This document shows, in pieces, positions 22,606 through 34,900 of a stretch of 60,000 nt of DNA. This stretch comes from Liolophura sinensis (Eukaryota > Mollusca > Polyplacophora > Chitonida > Chitonidae): NCBI RefSeq assembly GCF_032854445.1, contig NC_088295.1, forward strand, positions 18,713,385 to 18,773,384, written 5' to 3'. The stretch's first letter is position 1; each line of letters begins with the position of its first letter. A model generated the notes under the pieces. The model saw only the letters and a program-made list of their open reading frames with translations. It ran no database searches and had not been told where the DNA came from. The position numbers were made by a program, and so were the translations under genes.

Positions 22606-25600
22606 CTACTTTTTTGTCAGTTTGTTGTAAATTCTTTCAACCAACAGTACAAGTGTGGCTATAGCTATGAACCCGGCGTAGATGATGAGAACTCCACCCA
22701 TCCTTTCTAGACCGTGGATGGTGGCGCCCCCTGCTTTCTTGTCGACGATGCCGTTCGACAAAATATGCCGCCATCTGTTTTCCCAATGCAGGATGAGACC
22801 AGATTCAACCATTTTTTGAATTCTACAATATAGAAGAAACTTTTATTTGCTTCGTGTTTTATGCCTTACTGTTGAACACCTCGCATATACGACAGTATTA
22901 ATGTTGATAGGATTGGAGAAGCCCCACAGGGAAATTCACCGCACCTCGGAAGCTATTAGACAATTTTCTAGCTTAAGGCCGCGGTGGATCCAGGGAGATC
23001 TTATTCGAACACGAGTCATCATTGGTCAGTGTTATCAAGGCAGTTCAATCCACTCGAGCAATGAGAGTCCCCGATACTTGTAAATATATCCAGAATAAAC
23101 ATGCGAACATTCTTTTCTTAAAATTCAAAACAAAACATATGAGTTTGGCCAAACATTTCACGGAGATGAGCCGAAAGTCTATTTGAGTGTAGTCATCATA
23201 GACAATTTGTACTGATAAAGTGCATGGCAAACTGTAAATTACCACTTAAAGCGCATGTTTTAGCGAAGTGTGTAAGCTACGGTAATAAGATAACGTTCAG
23301 AGTGATCAGTGGCAGGAAACACATACGTATGAAATGACAATGGCAAGACGTATGAGAAGCAATCAGCTCGCAGAATGCAAATTTGACTCATGGCATAATG
23401 TAATTTTTCCCACTTGTCAAACGAATATTATACACAGTATTATATTCTCTGGGCTCGAATAAAACAGGTGTGATTTTTTTACAATATTTGGTGAAACATG
23501 GTTCCAGTTGGACCTGTTATTCTTACATGTTTAGCGTCCGCTCGTCTTGGTTTTTGTATTAGCGAGTTTTCATCTTTCAATTGTCTTGTGTACCTAAATC
23601 TCAATTAACCAAAAAGGGACGTAATAATCACAAGATCTAAAATATCCATTAACACATTCCAATATAACGCTGGTTACAAGCACATGCAATGCAGCCTCGT
23701 TGGCCGAATCGCATAATAGCATTTGTGTATAGCAAGTATACACGTGTATAACCAGTATGATGGCAAGAACTCCGAGTATACCTCTCGTATGTTGGAGCTG
23801 AGGATATAAAATATGTTGTTTTCCGTGACTAACAGGATGCAGTCGTTTCTCCAGAGTTTCTTTGACTTATTGACCTCGGTGAAATATGGGTGAAATATGC
23901 TAGAATTCGGGGTAAATCACAAATCAAATAAACAAAAAGTTGTCTTCAAAGAGGATAACGTTGCACAAAGGATCCCTCGAGCGAAGTTAACTGTTTGTTA
24001 TCACCAAGAAACCCCTCGAGCTAATGGCTTCTTTCAGAGGCATTTAGGAACTTGGATGGTATAGATTGACAGAGGCATTACTTATGGATAACAGCTTCTG
24101 GATTTATTGTGTTGGTGACGTTTCGATGTAGGTATGTAAACCATATGGTTTGATAACGATGTAAGAACCTACATCGAAACGTCACAAACACAATAAATCC
24201 AGGAGTTGTTATCCATAAGTAATGCCTCTGTCAACCCTCGAGCTAAGTCAACTGCTTGATATCACCAAGGACCCCTCGAGCGATGTCAACTACATGTACT
24301 TGTTTTCACCAACGACCCCTCGAGCGATGTCAACTACAGGTACTTGTTTTCACCAACGACCCCTCGAGCGATGTCAACTACAGGTACTTGTTTTCACCAA
24401 CGACCCCTCGAGCGAAGTCTACTACTTGTCATCACCAAGGACCCATGGGCAAGGCATGGGAATCTAGAACTTCCGTGCCCTAGCACCGTGGATAGAACCA
24501 GCACCTGGGAGTCGGACCTTATCACTGAGCAAAGTTCCGCCCCATATCTACTAGTACAGATGTTCGGCCGGCTACCTATACCCCTATGTTCAGGTCGTAA
24601 ATATTCAAGATTTAAAATTAGAAAGTGTCCATGTACTTTGACTTCATAATGGGTTCTTAAATCGAAACTATAAATGTATACGCCGTTTATAACACATATA
24701 TACTTCAGTTTAAAAACCTGGCCTTGATTATCATGGTGAAAACTGCGTTTACTAAGTTCCACTATGTCCAAAAGCTCTGGTCGAAAACTCTCCATAACTG
24801 GATTAAGCATAGTGTGAATTTCTGGCAAAGTTTGGAATATACAGTTAGAAATCCGAAATCGTTTACAGCTTAGCTGATAGGTCTGTCATGTTTTAGATAT
24901 TGTTGGTTAATGAATACGAGAACGCTGACTAAACTTACTTCAAATCCAAGGCCTGTTTATATGGAGAAAGCTTAGGAACAGCAAAGGCCACTGAGAAGCC
25001 AATGAAGTTTTCCTCGGCCAACCTGATCTGTTCACCCGTCGTGGCGGCAATATACCGGAGAAAGGAGTGATCGCCAATATAACTGAAGCCCCCGGCTTTG
25101 ACCTTTTCGATAGCCTCGCTGGCAGAAGGAAATGTCAGCATCTTCTCTCCAATATGCTTGAACAGAGGTATTTCAGATGACTATAGGGAAAAACACAGAA
25201 CAACATCTGGAATACGAGTATTTCATGTCATATTCTCATATAGAGAGGTTAAACGAAACTTATGATACAATATATGATCAAATATATGATACAATATAAG
25301 AAACAATATAAGAAGTGCGTGTAATGTGCCTCCTTGCTGCTGGACGGATTTCCACTGCTCTTTTATCTAGTGTTGCTTCACTGAGACGAATTACCGAAGG
25401 CATGTAAGCCGCCCCACTGGAGCCATTATACTGATAAGGGTCAGCCAGTCGTTGTACTATCCCCTTAACACTGAACGGCAAGCGGTGAAGTTACAACTGC
25501 CTTTTTTAAGGTCTTACGTGTGACCCGACCCAGGATTGACTCTGAAGTCTGCACAGGATGTGTTGTAACTTAAATTTATGTGATATTTAGTCGATCCATC

Positions 25601-25951
25601 AAACACATTAATTAAGTTGCAAATACAAACTGGATGGCATAGGTTTATTCTGAAGTGTATGGCTAAAAGCTTTACTGGCTTTTCTGTAGAGAACTTCACA
25701 GAGTATTGTTAAACGCTTACACTATGTACTTACTTTGAACATATCCCATATACTTGACCCTTGACTGACAAGGATTCCAATTTTTGTTTGACCAGCGAGC
25801 TGCTCCAGCGTGTTAATGGGCTGGACAGGTGTGGAAACAGTTAACACAGCGGCTAGGTGAGCTGTGTACATGGATGTGATCAGGATGGTGACGACAAACC
25901 AGAAACACAGGAAACTTCTGGCTGACACCGAGCTCGGATGAAACGTAGGTC
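22606..25951 (-). CDS. Receptor B exons 11-13: M3, S2 and M4
   Basis: Exon 11 (25951-25734) carries GPTFHPSSVSARSF and the gate MYTAHLAAVLTVSTP, with His at 599 where most iGluRs have Asn. Exon 12 (25180-24939) carries S2: FSYIGDHSFLRYIA, then GFSVAFAVPKLSPYKQ. Asp677 occupies the ligand amino-group position. Exon 13 (22822-22606) has KMVESGLILHWENRW, M4 (GGVLIIYAGFIAIATLVLLV) and a short basic tail ending KLTKK before TGA. No PDZ-binding or long cytoplasmic tail is present. Confidence 0.9.
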
Positions 25952-28900
25952 CTGAAGTTAAAAGGGAAATTGAAGCATTCAGGAGTATGGGTTTAAGTCA
26001 CATTAACATTATAATCATTGATGATTAGTAGTAATGCTACAATCCACCATCGTATTGGGAGCCGGTCTGACAAGGCCGATCATAAAGCCTCTGTCACATC
26101 TTTGCGATTTTGTCATGAATGTACAAGGTTATCCATGAATTTATATTTTTAGGGCGCAGACTTTTTTGGGAGGAGGGAAGGGGAGGGGCGCCCTGAATTG
26201 GTCTTACAAAACCATCATGCAACTTTCTGAGGTTCATCAGGATAGTAGTAAGGATCAATTAATATTTCCCAAGCCGATTCAGTATGAATCGATACGACCT
26301 TGTAGAAAATGGTACGAATTAGTAAGATGATACAAGACCTACATGTAGCAACTGTTGGATCGTGATCTAACAGAATTATTTCAGGCCACTGACCGCCGGA
26401 GTGATTTCTGACAAAAAATTGCAATTAACTGCACTTACACTCTAATTCTGCTCAAGTCCCGGCTTGTGTTAGTTGCTACTTTTGAAACATGTACCTGCAC
26501 AGTTACTCTCATCTCATCTCTAACTTGTTCGCACCAAAGTATATGGTGAGCGTATCTGTACCTCACACATGAAAAAATTTGTCAGCAACTTGCCAAAGGC
26601 CGGTGGTTTACATCCGGGTTCCTCCACTCACAAAATTAGTCGCCAAGTAAAAATCTCTTGAGTAGGGTGTTAAACAGCAATCCAACGCAGACAAAATTAT
26701 GCACACTGAATATTCACATACAACAATCAAAAAATTATTTTCTTATCACATAGCAAAAAGACTAATTAATTGAATCATAATCAGTGTCGTAGTCTCAACT
26801 ATCTGAAGAGTTAGTTTACTAACAGAAAGTAATTTCGGTAACGAGGCTAATGGGTACTTTAAATTGCTCAAACTTTAAAGCCATTGTGACAGCACTAGCT
26901 AAGATTTTGAATGATGAAAACTGTAATGGTTTTGCATGTATGTATACTGTTGACAAATTTAAAGATTTTGCATGTACCCACCATGTGTTGACAAGTGTAA
27001 AGACTTTGCATGTACATGTACATGCCTTGTTGACAGATGTAAAGAGTTTGCATGTACCAACATTGTTGACAAATGTAAAGACTTTACATGTACATATCTT
27101 ACTGACAAATGTATAGACTTTGCATGTACCTAATTTGTTGACAAATGTAAGCAGTTTGCATGTGCATGTACCTATACCTGTAACAAAGGAAAAATTTTTG
27201 CATGTATCTACCTTGTTGACAAATGTAAAGACTGTGTGTACCTACCTTGTGAACAAGTGTAAAGACTTTGTATATACCTACCGTGTTGACTCTGCATGTA
27301 CCGGTCCTGTAAGGCATGTAACGATATTGATGATAAATGTGAAGACTATACATACCAACATTGTTAATATGTGTAAAGACTTTGCATATACCTACAAATG
27401 CAAAGACTTTGCATATACCTACCCTGTTGACAAAGGGCGCTGACAAGGAGGAGAAGGTTTTCCTGGATAGACTGTTCATGACGAGACACATTCTCTCGTC
27501 CACCAGTGGTTACACAGATACATAGAGTCATGGCAACGGCCACCAGAATGAGCCCCATCATCGCTAACCAGACCTGCAGGCTAAATGGTTTGAACAGCTG
27601 GAACAATTCTGTCCTTTCATCTGGCCTTGATGTGATGAATCCCAAACAGTCCTGCATGAACGGCGTCGTGAAATCCACAACCTCTAACCGCTCTGGTGTC
27701 ACAGTGATGGGGCTGGCTGCCAGATCCACCTCCTGAAATACCCAAAGCAAATGTAACCATCACAACTTACAAGCTATGTAAGATTTTAAGAGACACTGTA
27801 GCTGACAAATAGTGGTAGGAAGTCCGGTGTACTATTCCATCCTGACACTGACCAAGGGATGACCACCCGGCCGTGGTGTGCTCATCGGATAATTGCAATC
27901 TGTTTTATTTTGAAAATTCTGAGAAGGTAGTTTCCACTTTCTTCCTTTTAAATTGACATAGGTATACGTCAGAGATATTGAATATAAAAGACTTACAGCA
28001 TAGATAATAAAACCAAAGCAGTGACGAGTGTGATAGTTGGCATATGGTTACACGTAACCGGTGAAAAACCGCCTCTTGTCAATTTACCTCAGTTAGGGTT
28101 TTATTCTAACTATTCTTGCAAATGCTTAAATGGTAGCAAATTAAATTCCCTCAACAAAATGGATTTAGCAGACAAATGAAGCCATGTTACCTGGAACAAT
28201 TAAACTACGACTGGTATCAGCTGAAAGAACTCACAGTTTAGTGACGATGGGATGTTGGGCGCCAAGCAAGATTACCGATTTCAATGTCTAAGTAGAATTC
28301 CATTAAAAATACGATTCGATAAAATTGTATGTAAAGAAGAATTGTTTCATATGTTTTACCAAATTTTGGGTACATCGAGAGGCATTGGCACCGATAATGA
28401 TGGAAAACACAAAACGGTCTTTTGAATGAAGTGGGACTTTATCTCAAGATGGCGCACAACTATAATATTTAGAAACTTTTGCATATATGTAACACTACCT
28501 ATAGCTTTCAACAAATGTCAGTGCTGAGCTAAGGGCACATCTCTGGATATTCGATGAAGCGCTCTCACACGATCACTTCATTGCTTCATGTGTGGAGTTT
28601 TTCTCGCTTATAAGCCCTTTTCGGTAACACTTCCCGATTCCTAGAGTTGTCAGTTACATATTGTACAATGGCAAGTACAAACTTTCCTCCGTCAGCATGC
28701 AAACTATAAGCCAATGTCCTGTATACCCGTAACGCAATCTTACCGTCTAGGACACTGCCATCAGAGAGAATTGTGCCGCGGTAAACACAAACATGTAGGA
28801 CGAGTAAAAAAGAAATCAGTGGGAGATAAACCAGTATTGCCATGTGGCAGAAAGTTCGTGTGAGAGCACTTGATATTACATCGAGCCCACCAAAAAGGAC

Positions 28901-31900
28901 ACATTATTCCATTAGTATGTGTAGTGTAGCGTATAGTACAGAAATGTAAAATTTGTCGAGCGTTTATAGGAAGTTTTGTGAATCAAGTTGCCAAAAGAGA
29001 CAATCGTATACCAGTCGTAAACCAAAATAGAGGTCAAGTCCATGGCAATATCAGTGAGTCATCGATTAAAGAGTGTGGACCAGACACAGCCCACACGGTA
29101 AGATATAAAAACAAGAATTGTCTTACCCCTCTGGTTACCATGCCGATCATACCCGACCAAGAACCATTAATGTTAGCGCCATACTCTCCGTCGACAGAGT
29201 TGATCAGTACATACCTACATAGTAGTTAACAACATTGTTTTGGGATAGTTTGTAATTGTCAGCTTTGTCTTCGCTAAACAGCAACGAGCAGTAGCCGATA
29301 CTACCATCAAAGACAGTTTAATTTACCTTTCATGAGAATTTTTTTAACTCTGTCCTTAGAGATGTAATATAAAAATGACAGTTTACATGAGAAACTTTTT
29401 TAACTCTGCCCTTAGAGATGTAATATAAAAACGACGTAGTTTAATTACTTCTCTCAACTTAAATGTATTTATTACAGTGAAGAATATGCGTTTAGAGTCA
29501 GGTTTACAGTCGATTAAGTTTTGACTTCTCAGTGGGACTCTTATATCTCACGTGATTTCGGTTTGAGTGTTTTGATACAAACCGGAAGTTAAGGCTTTTG
29601 GACAACTCGTCAAGCATGTCAATTACGATGCCATGGTGTGATCTGTTTCCGGACTGGGTTAGGTTCACGTAAGGGAGATTGTCCTGAATAAAGGGGCAAT
29701 GCATTTGAATACAGATAAATGGGGAATATATCGTGGAATGATCATATTCAGTTCTTTCCATAATTTGACGAGTATTATGCGTATTTCAAATATTATCTAG
29801 CTCGCAATCTGAGAAGTCCTGTCGTTAATTTATTTTAAATTGTAACACTCATCAAGCATGCTTATTTCAGTGTTTGATGGACATTACCAAAACTTAATGA
29901 CAGGACGTGGAGATAACCTGATAGCATATTTTAGTGCTATTATTTTCGCCTCGTAACACAGGCGTAAGAACTCTAACATGTACAAAATGGTGTAGGGATA
30001 TATATGAAGATGGAATGATTGGACGTGGATTATAAAGCTATACTCAACTTAATCACCACAAGAAAGCAGTTGAACTAGCTTTCAGAACATACCCCATGCA
30101 CCGCCACCCGCAAAGTGACACCCTTTAAATCGGCTAGGTGATCAGAGAAAAGCTTGCTAGCTAAGGCAGTACGACGTAAAGTAAGTCTCGTCCTCTCAGA
30201 CCATTGTCCCACTGGCGTCAGTCGTCGATCACGACCTGAGGGGATGCCAACTATGCTGAACCCGCCTGGCTCCTGCTGGAAGACACAGCATCAGTTATCA
30301 GAAAACTACAGATTAAAATGGCATAAATCGAAAATATAATAAATCGAAAATATAATAAAACATCATTTCATAGCCTTTCATACACACGCCTAACAAAAAT
30401 ATTTCAGGTTACAAAGAGTAGAGGCAAGATCGTCTTTCATGTCAAAAAACCCGTATTTTGTCGAAGCAAAAATTCTTCAGTGGGTTCACAGAACATTTAT
30501 GAGCGGATTTGGAAAATCCTTTAATAATCTGAGGGCAGTATAGAGGCAGAAATCTGTAGCCCAATGGGGAAAAGATACCATTTGAACGTGGTGATATCAT
30601 GCCACATTTTCGAATTGGTAAATGTTGTTCTGTAATCATTACCAGTTTTAAATGCTTCAAGAGTTGGATACCTCCCTCAAATGGTAGCTGCTGATGTGTT
30701 GAGCAAACAGGCCCATGCTTGATAAGGGTGGAGGTGAAAGTCTGGTTAAATGCTGCTAGCATCTTGCGCACGGCTTCCATCAGTTGACTTTCTAAAAGCT
30801 GAGGAAACTACCTATTATTTGTTACGTATGTGTATTGAGTACTGGTAGCATAAAAAATAAAATAAAATAAATTTAAAGTATATATGGTATGTAACTTAAT
30901 TGTACCCAATATCCTCGACGTATATGTGTTATGAAATATTCTGATAAACTTACAATACTACTAGGGTGGCGGACAGCCAAGCTCATCAATTTACTTGCAT
31001 ATGAATAAAATGATTTATTCATTGAAATATGCCGACTATCATTATTACTATAGCGTGAACTGAAAAATCAAAAGTTGTCAGTGGAAATTGATTTGACACT
31101 AACTTGGAAACAAAACCTTGCCAATCGTGGTGCTGCACGTAGCAGAACGCTGTCTGCTGACATGAAAACAGGGTTAGGATTCACCAGGACGGTGTCAATG
31201 TTTTTGTAAGGCTTTAGTAGTTGTTTGAGAAGTCCTGGCTCCGGGAGATCTGTAACATAGGCCCACACACGATAGTCCCTCAGCCATACGTTGTTTTCTT
31301 GTTGTAACTGTAATAGATAAGTCGCTAATTTAAAACAAAGAACCAAACCAACTGGGCAATAATACAACTGTTGCGTATTTGGAATGCTTTCTTGAATAAA
31401 GCATGTATTGTGTATGTGTATATTCATGAATTACTGAAAAGCACCTCATGTTGTCACCTCCTGTTGTCACTCACGTCGTATCTATCCTTATGGAAGTGGT
31501 GCAGACAATCGCCCCAGTTATGTCATATTGAGGTCGGCTATTCAACTGAGCTCTGTTTCAGTGGAATGAACACATGCATGCGAGTCTTAAGGACTGGCTT
31601 ACCCGTCGAAGAATCGTTTGTAGCTGAAGGGATCCTGTGAAGACAACAAAGTTTTGGGGAACTCTCGACCAGTCCGTCGCTCGGCTTGGGGACAAACTGA
31701 CTAGTACTGTCTGGACACCTACGAGGGACAGCTGGACAATAAGGGACTGTCCAACACTCTGCACTGAAACAAATAATACCGGCTAATATACCGGAGTTAT
31801 TTTCATCTAAATACCGTTGTTACATTCATCCAAAGTTCTTATCATATCATATGTCGCCATACCCTATTGGAGATCTAAAGAGGCTATTGTATAAAGACAT

Positions 31901-34900
31901 ATTATATGCTAACTGTAATGTTGCGCTTTCCCGAAAACTGGAAAATGTTCAACGGCACCCAGCTTTGCTTTATACAAATGGAATGCGTCGTACATCAGAT
32001 AAAGCTCTGCTGAGTGAACTCAATTGGACACCACTATATGTTCAGCGTAGTCAACATAGGATTCTGCTATTTTTTAAAACTGTAAATGGACTTTCCCCGC
32101 CTGACCTACAGTCCCTATTACCAAGACGTTCAACAGAGTATAATACATATAACTTAAGGTATAATGAATATTTACTTATATTTAGATGCCGCCTCAGTAT
32201 ATACAAATCTTCCTTCTTCCCGAAAACAACTAAGGACTGGAATAATTTATCAAAACGTACTACCCATTCTTCAATTAAAGAACTTCAAACATTTCTATCT
32301 CCACCAATTATTACTACGTCTAGTGATTTTAAATCGTTATATAATGACTTTAGCAACTTTTCATCTGTCCAACACTGCAGAATGAGAATGTGACTCAGCG
32401 CTCTTCGGGCAGACCTTTTTAAGTATAATATTATTGAAGATATTACTTGTCATTACTGTAATAGTACATGTAAAGATACCTTCATTATTTTTTTATTTGC
32501 TGTCAATTTGCCACCTAGCACATGCTACATACTCTCACACAAATTATTTCACCCGGTGTAAATTATTCTGTTTTATTCCACAATGTTCACGACATATATG
32601 TAATATACGCTTGTTTGGCTCTAAATATCTAAATTACGAAGATAATAAACTTGTTTTTCAATGTGTACATAAATTTATCAATGATACAGAAAGGTTTTAT
32701 GAACATTGTAATGGTAATAACGCTGTTAACATTGTAAAAAATGATTAATTTATTTCAACTTATATTCCTTTACCTGAAATATGTATTCCCATATTTATAT
32801 GTATATACTTCGTTAGCTATCATGTTGTTAATTGATGCTTTCAGGAGATGTCCGCAATAGCCATTAGGATGTGAAAAATTCTCGTTAAATAAATAACTAA
32901 AAATTAAAGTTTAAGGGGAAAATCTGCTTCTTCACATGTAACAGCATGTTAGAAAACTTGATTTGGGAACCTCTAGGGTAGCTTTGGACGCAACTCCAGA
33001 ATGAATGAGCCTAAGTGAGCTGTACAATTCAAGGATGAATTCGTGTGTGGCGACTTTGGACCAATTCTCAGCTGAAGTGGACATAACATATACAAGTGTA
33101 TTTTCACAGGATGGAGAGACGTGTACCATGCAAAAGACATTAAGAACCTCCCTATGTGAGTAAATTGGGACTGCAAAGAATAACACATATTTTGTACATT
33201 CCAAAAATGTTTTTTTCAAAAGTTTTAACTGTTAACCAGGCATTACAAAAACGTGGAAACACATTTAGCTAAGATAGGTTGTCATGTCGAATAATATTTA
33301 CGCTTTAAAAATCATAAATGATATATTTTTATGTGGAATTATGGAATTATCGTCAAATAATAGTTGGACAACATTGATGCTTGTAAAGTTTTAGCCCATG
33401 GATAAATAAAAATACACCAAAAAAGGATTAAAACAATTGTTTTACTCATGAAAATGTGAAAAAGCTCATAGTCTAGGATATAGCATGTTTTCTTCGTGAT
33501 AGCAATAAGAGATGCACAAGCAAATGCAGTAAGAAGTGCCCAAGCAAATGCAGTAAGAGGTGCCCAAGCAAATGCAGTAAGAGGTGCCCAAGCAAGTGAA
33601 AATAGACAGGAAACGCTGTAAAACTGTACCAGAAATATCGTCAATAAGGAGTGCTATGTCTTTACATCCGACAGCATGGATAAGGTCTGCCATTGGTCTG
33701 ACAGCTTTGTTGATTTCCGATGACAGATGAACAGTAAACTCCTCATTTCTGAGGGAAGGCCGAGGGTCAAGGTCAACTGATAGATGAGGTATCTGGAATG
33801 CTTCTGTCATGGCCGACACGAGCTTCCTCTGGGGACATTTCAGTGCAGAGATCACAGCCTTCACTCCGCTGTTTAGTGCTTCACAAACTTCAAAGAAATT
33901 CATTTTGTAGATATTATATGTCATGGCATGATATTTACAGTTATGTAATGTAATGTGTATTATACCCCCAATCATCCATTCAGTCTGCCTCTTTCCCGAA
34001 CGGAGCCAACTGGGCCCTATTGGCTCAGTGGGCTCATCTTGACATGATCTGGTTATCAGATACTGTTTTTATCAATCATTAGTCATATAATTAAGTGTGC
34101 GCTCAGTGAAAACATCGCTTTCTGACTCCAATGAAAATTTCCCGAAGACTAGGATGACCCTTATTAACGTCCATGTCGACCATTTCCCGCTTACTGAAAT
34201 AGGTTAGACAATTGAAGTAGAGTTGGGACAGAATTCCATATTTAGGGTAAGGTATACCAGACTGGGTATAAACTAGATGGGTACAATTTTCAACTTTACA
34301 TGCTAATGAACGTCACTGTAAATTGGCAAAAGTCATGAAAAGAGACAATGGAGGTTATGTTGGCAACGAAAGCCAAAAAAAGCACGGATGCAATAAGTAA
34401 CGTTTTTACTGAAATCTGTAGACGTCGTCTTCTGCAAGAAAAAAATACCCAAACCCCTAGGCTGACATCAGGTACTGCTATCTTTCTTTAGGTCTCTTTA
34501 CAGTAAGTGGGCGGGTACGTGTGAAATACGATTGTTGGTATTTATAAACGCTCTTTTACTGTTATGAAAGAAAGAAGTTTCACAACGTCCATGTCCATGA
34601 ATGGAATGTCCGCCCGTAATTTAAAAACTTATACACCTTGTGGCGAGCTTTATGATGTCTTCAGCTGACCGAATTCAACAGCTTTATACATTTATATTTA
34701 ATGATAATTTATCTCTCTGATGATATCAGTAAAGCCTTTACTAAACGTTTTAGCATTCTTCAAACAACAAAGACTAAGCAATTATTTGAAAAGCAGAGCT
34801 TCTTTTTTTCAACGAATAATGAATGTTCTTTTTCTGCTATTGAGATTATTTGCACACTAACTTTGGCAATCATACTTCAATTCTCCGCGGGTCTTCTTTC

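Noticed and set aside
26850-27443. Two repetitive plus-strand frames (about 88 and 107 residues)
   Set aside because: They are translations of the minisatellite and not independent proteins.
28586-28843. 85-residue minus-strand frame with signal-like start, in receptor B intron 9
   Set aside because: Considered as the missing S1 exon, but the true one (29214-29127) fits in phase and motif; this frame has no matching motif.
32932-33219. Possible extra amino-terminal exon of receptor B
   Set aside because: Exons 3 and 4 (33887-33630 and 31763-31603) join in phase without it, and it has no similarity to the paralogues.
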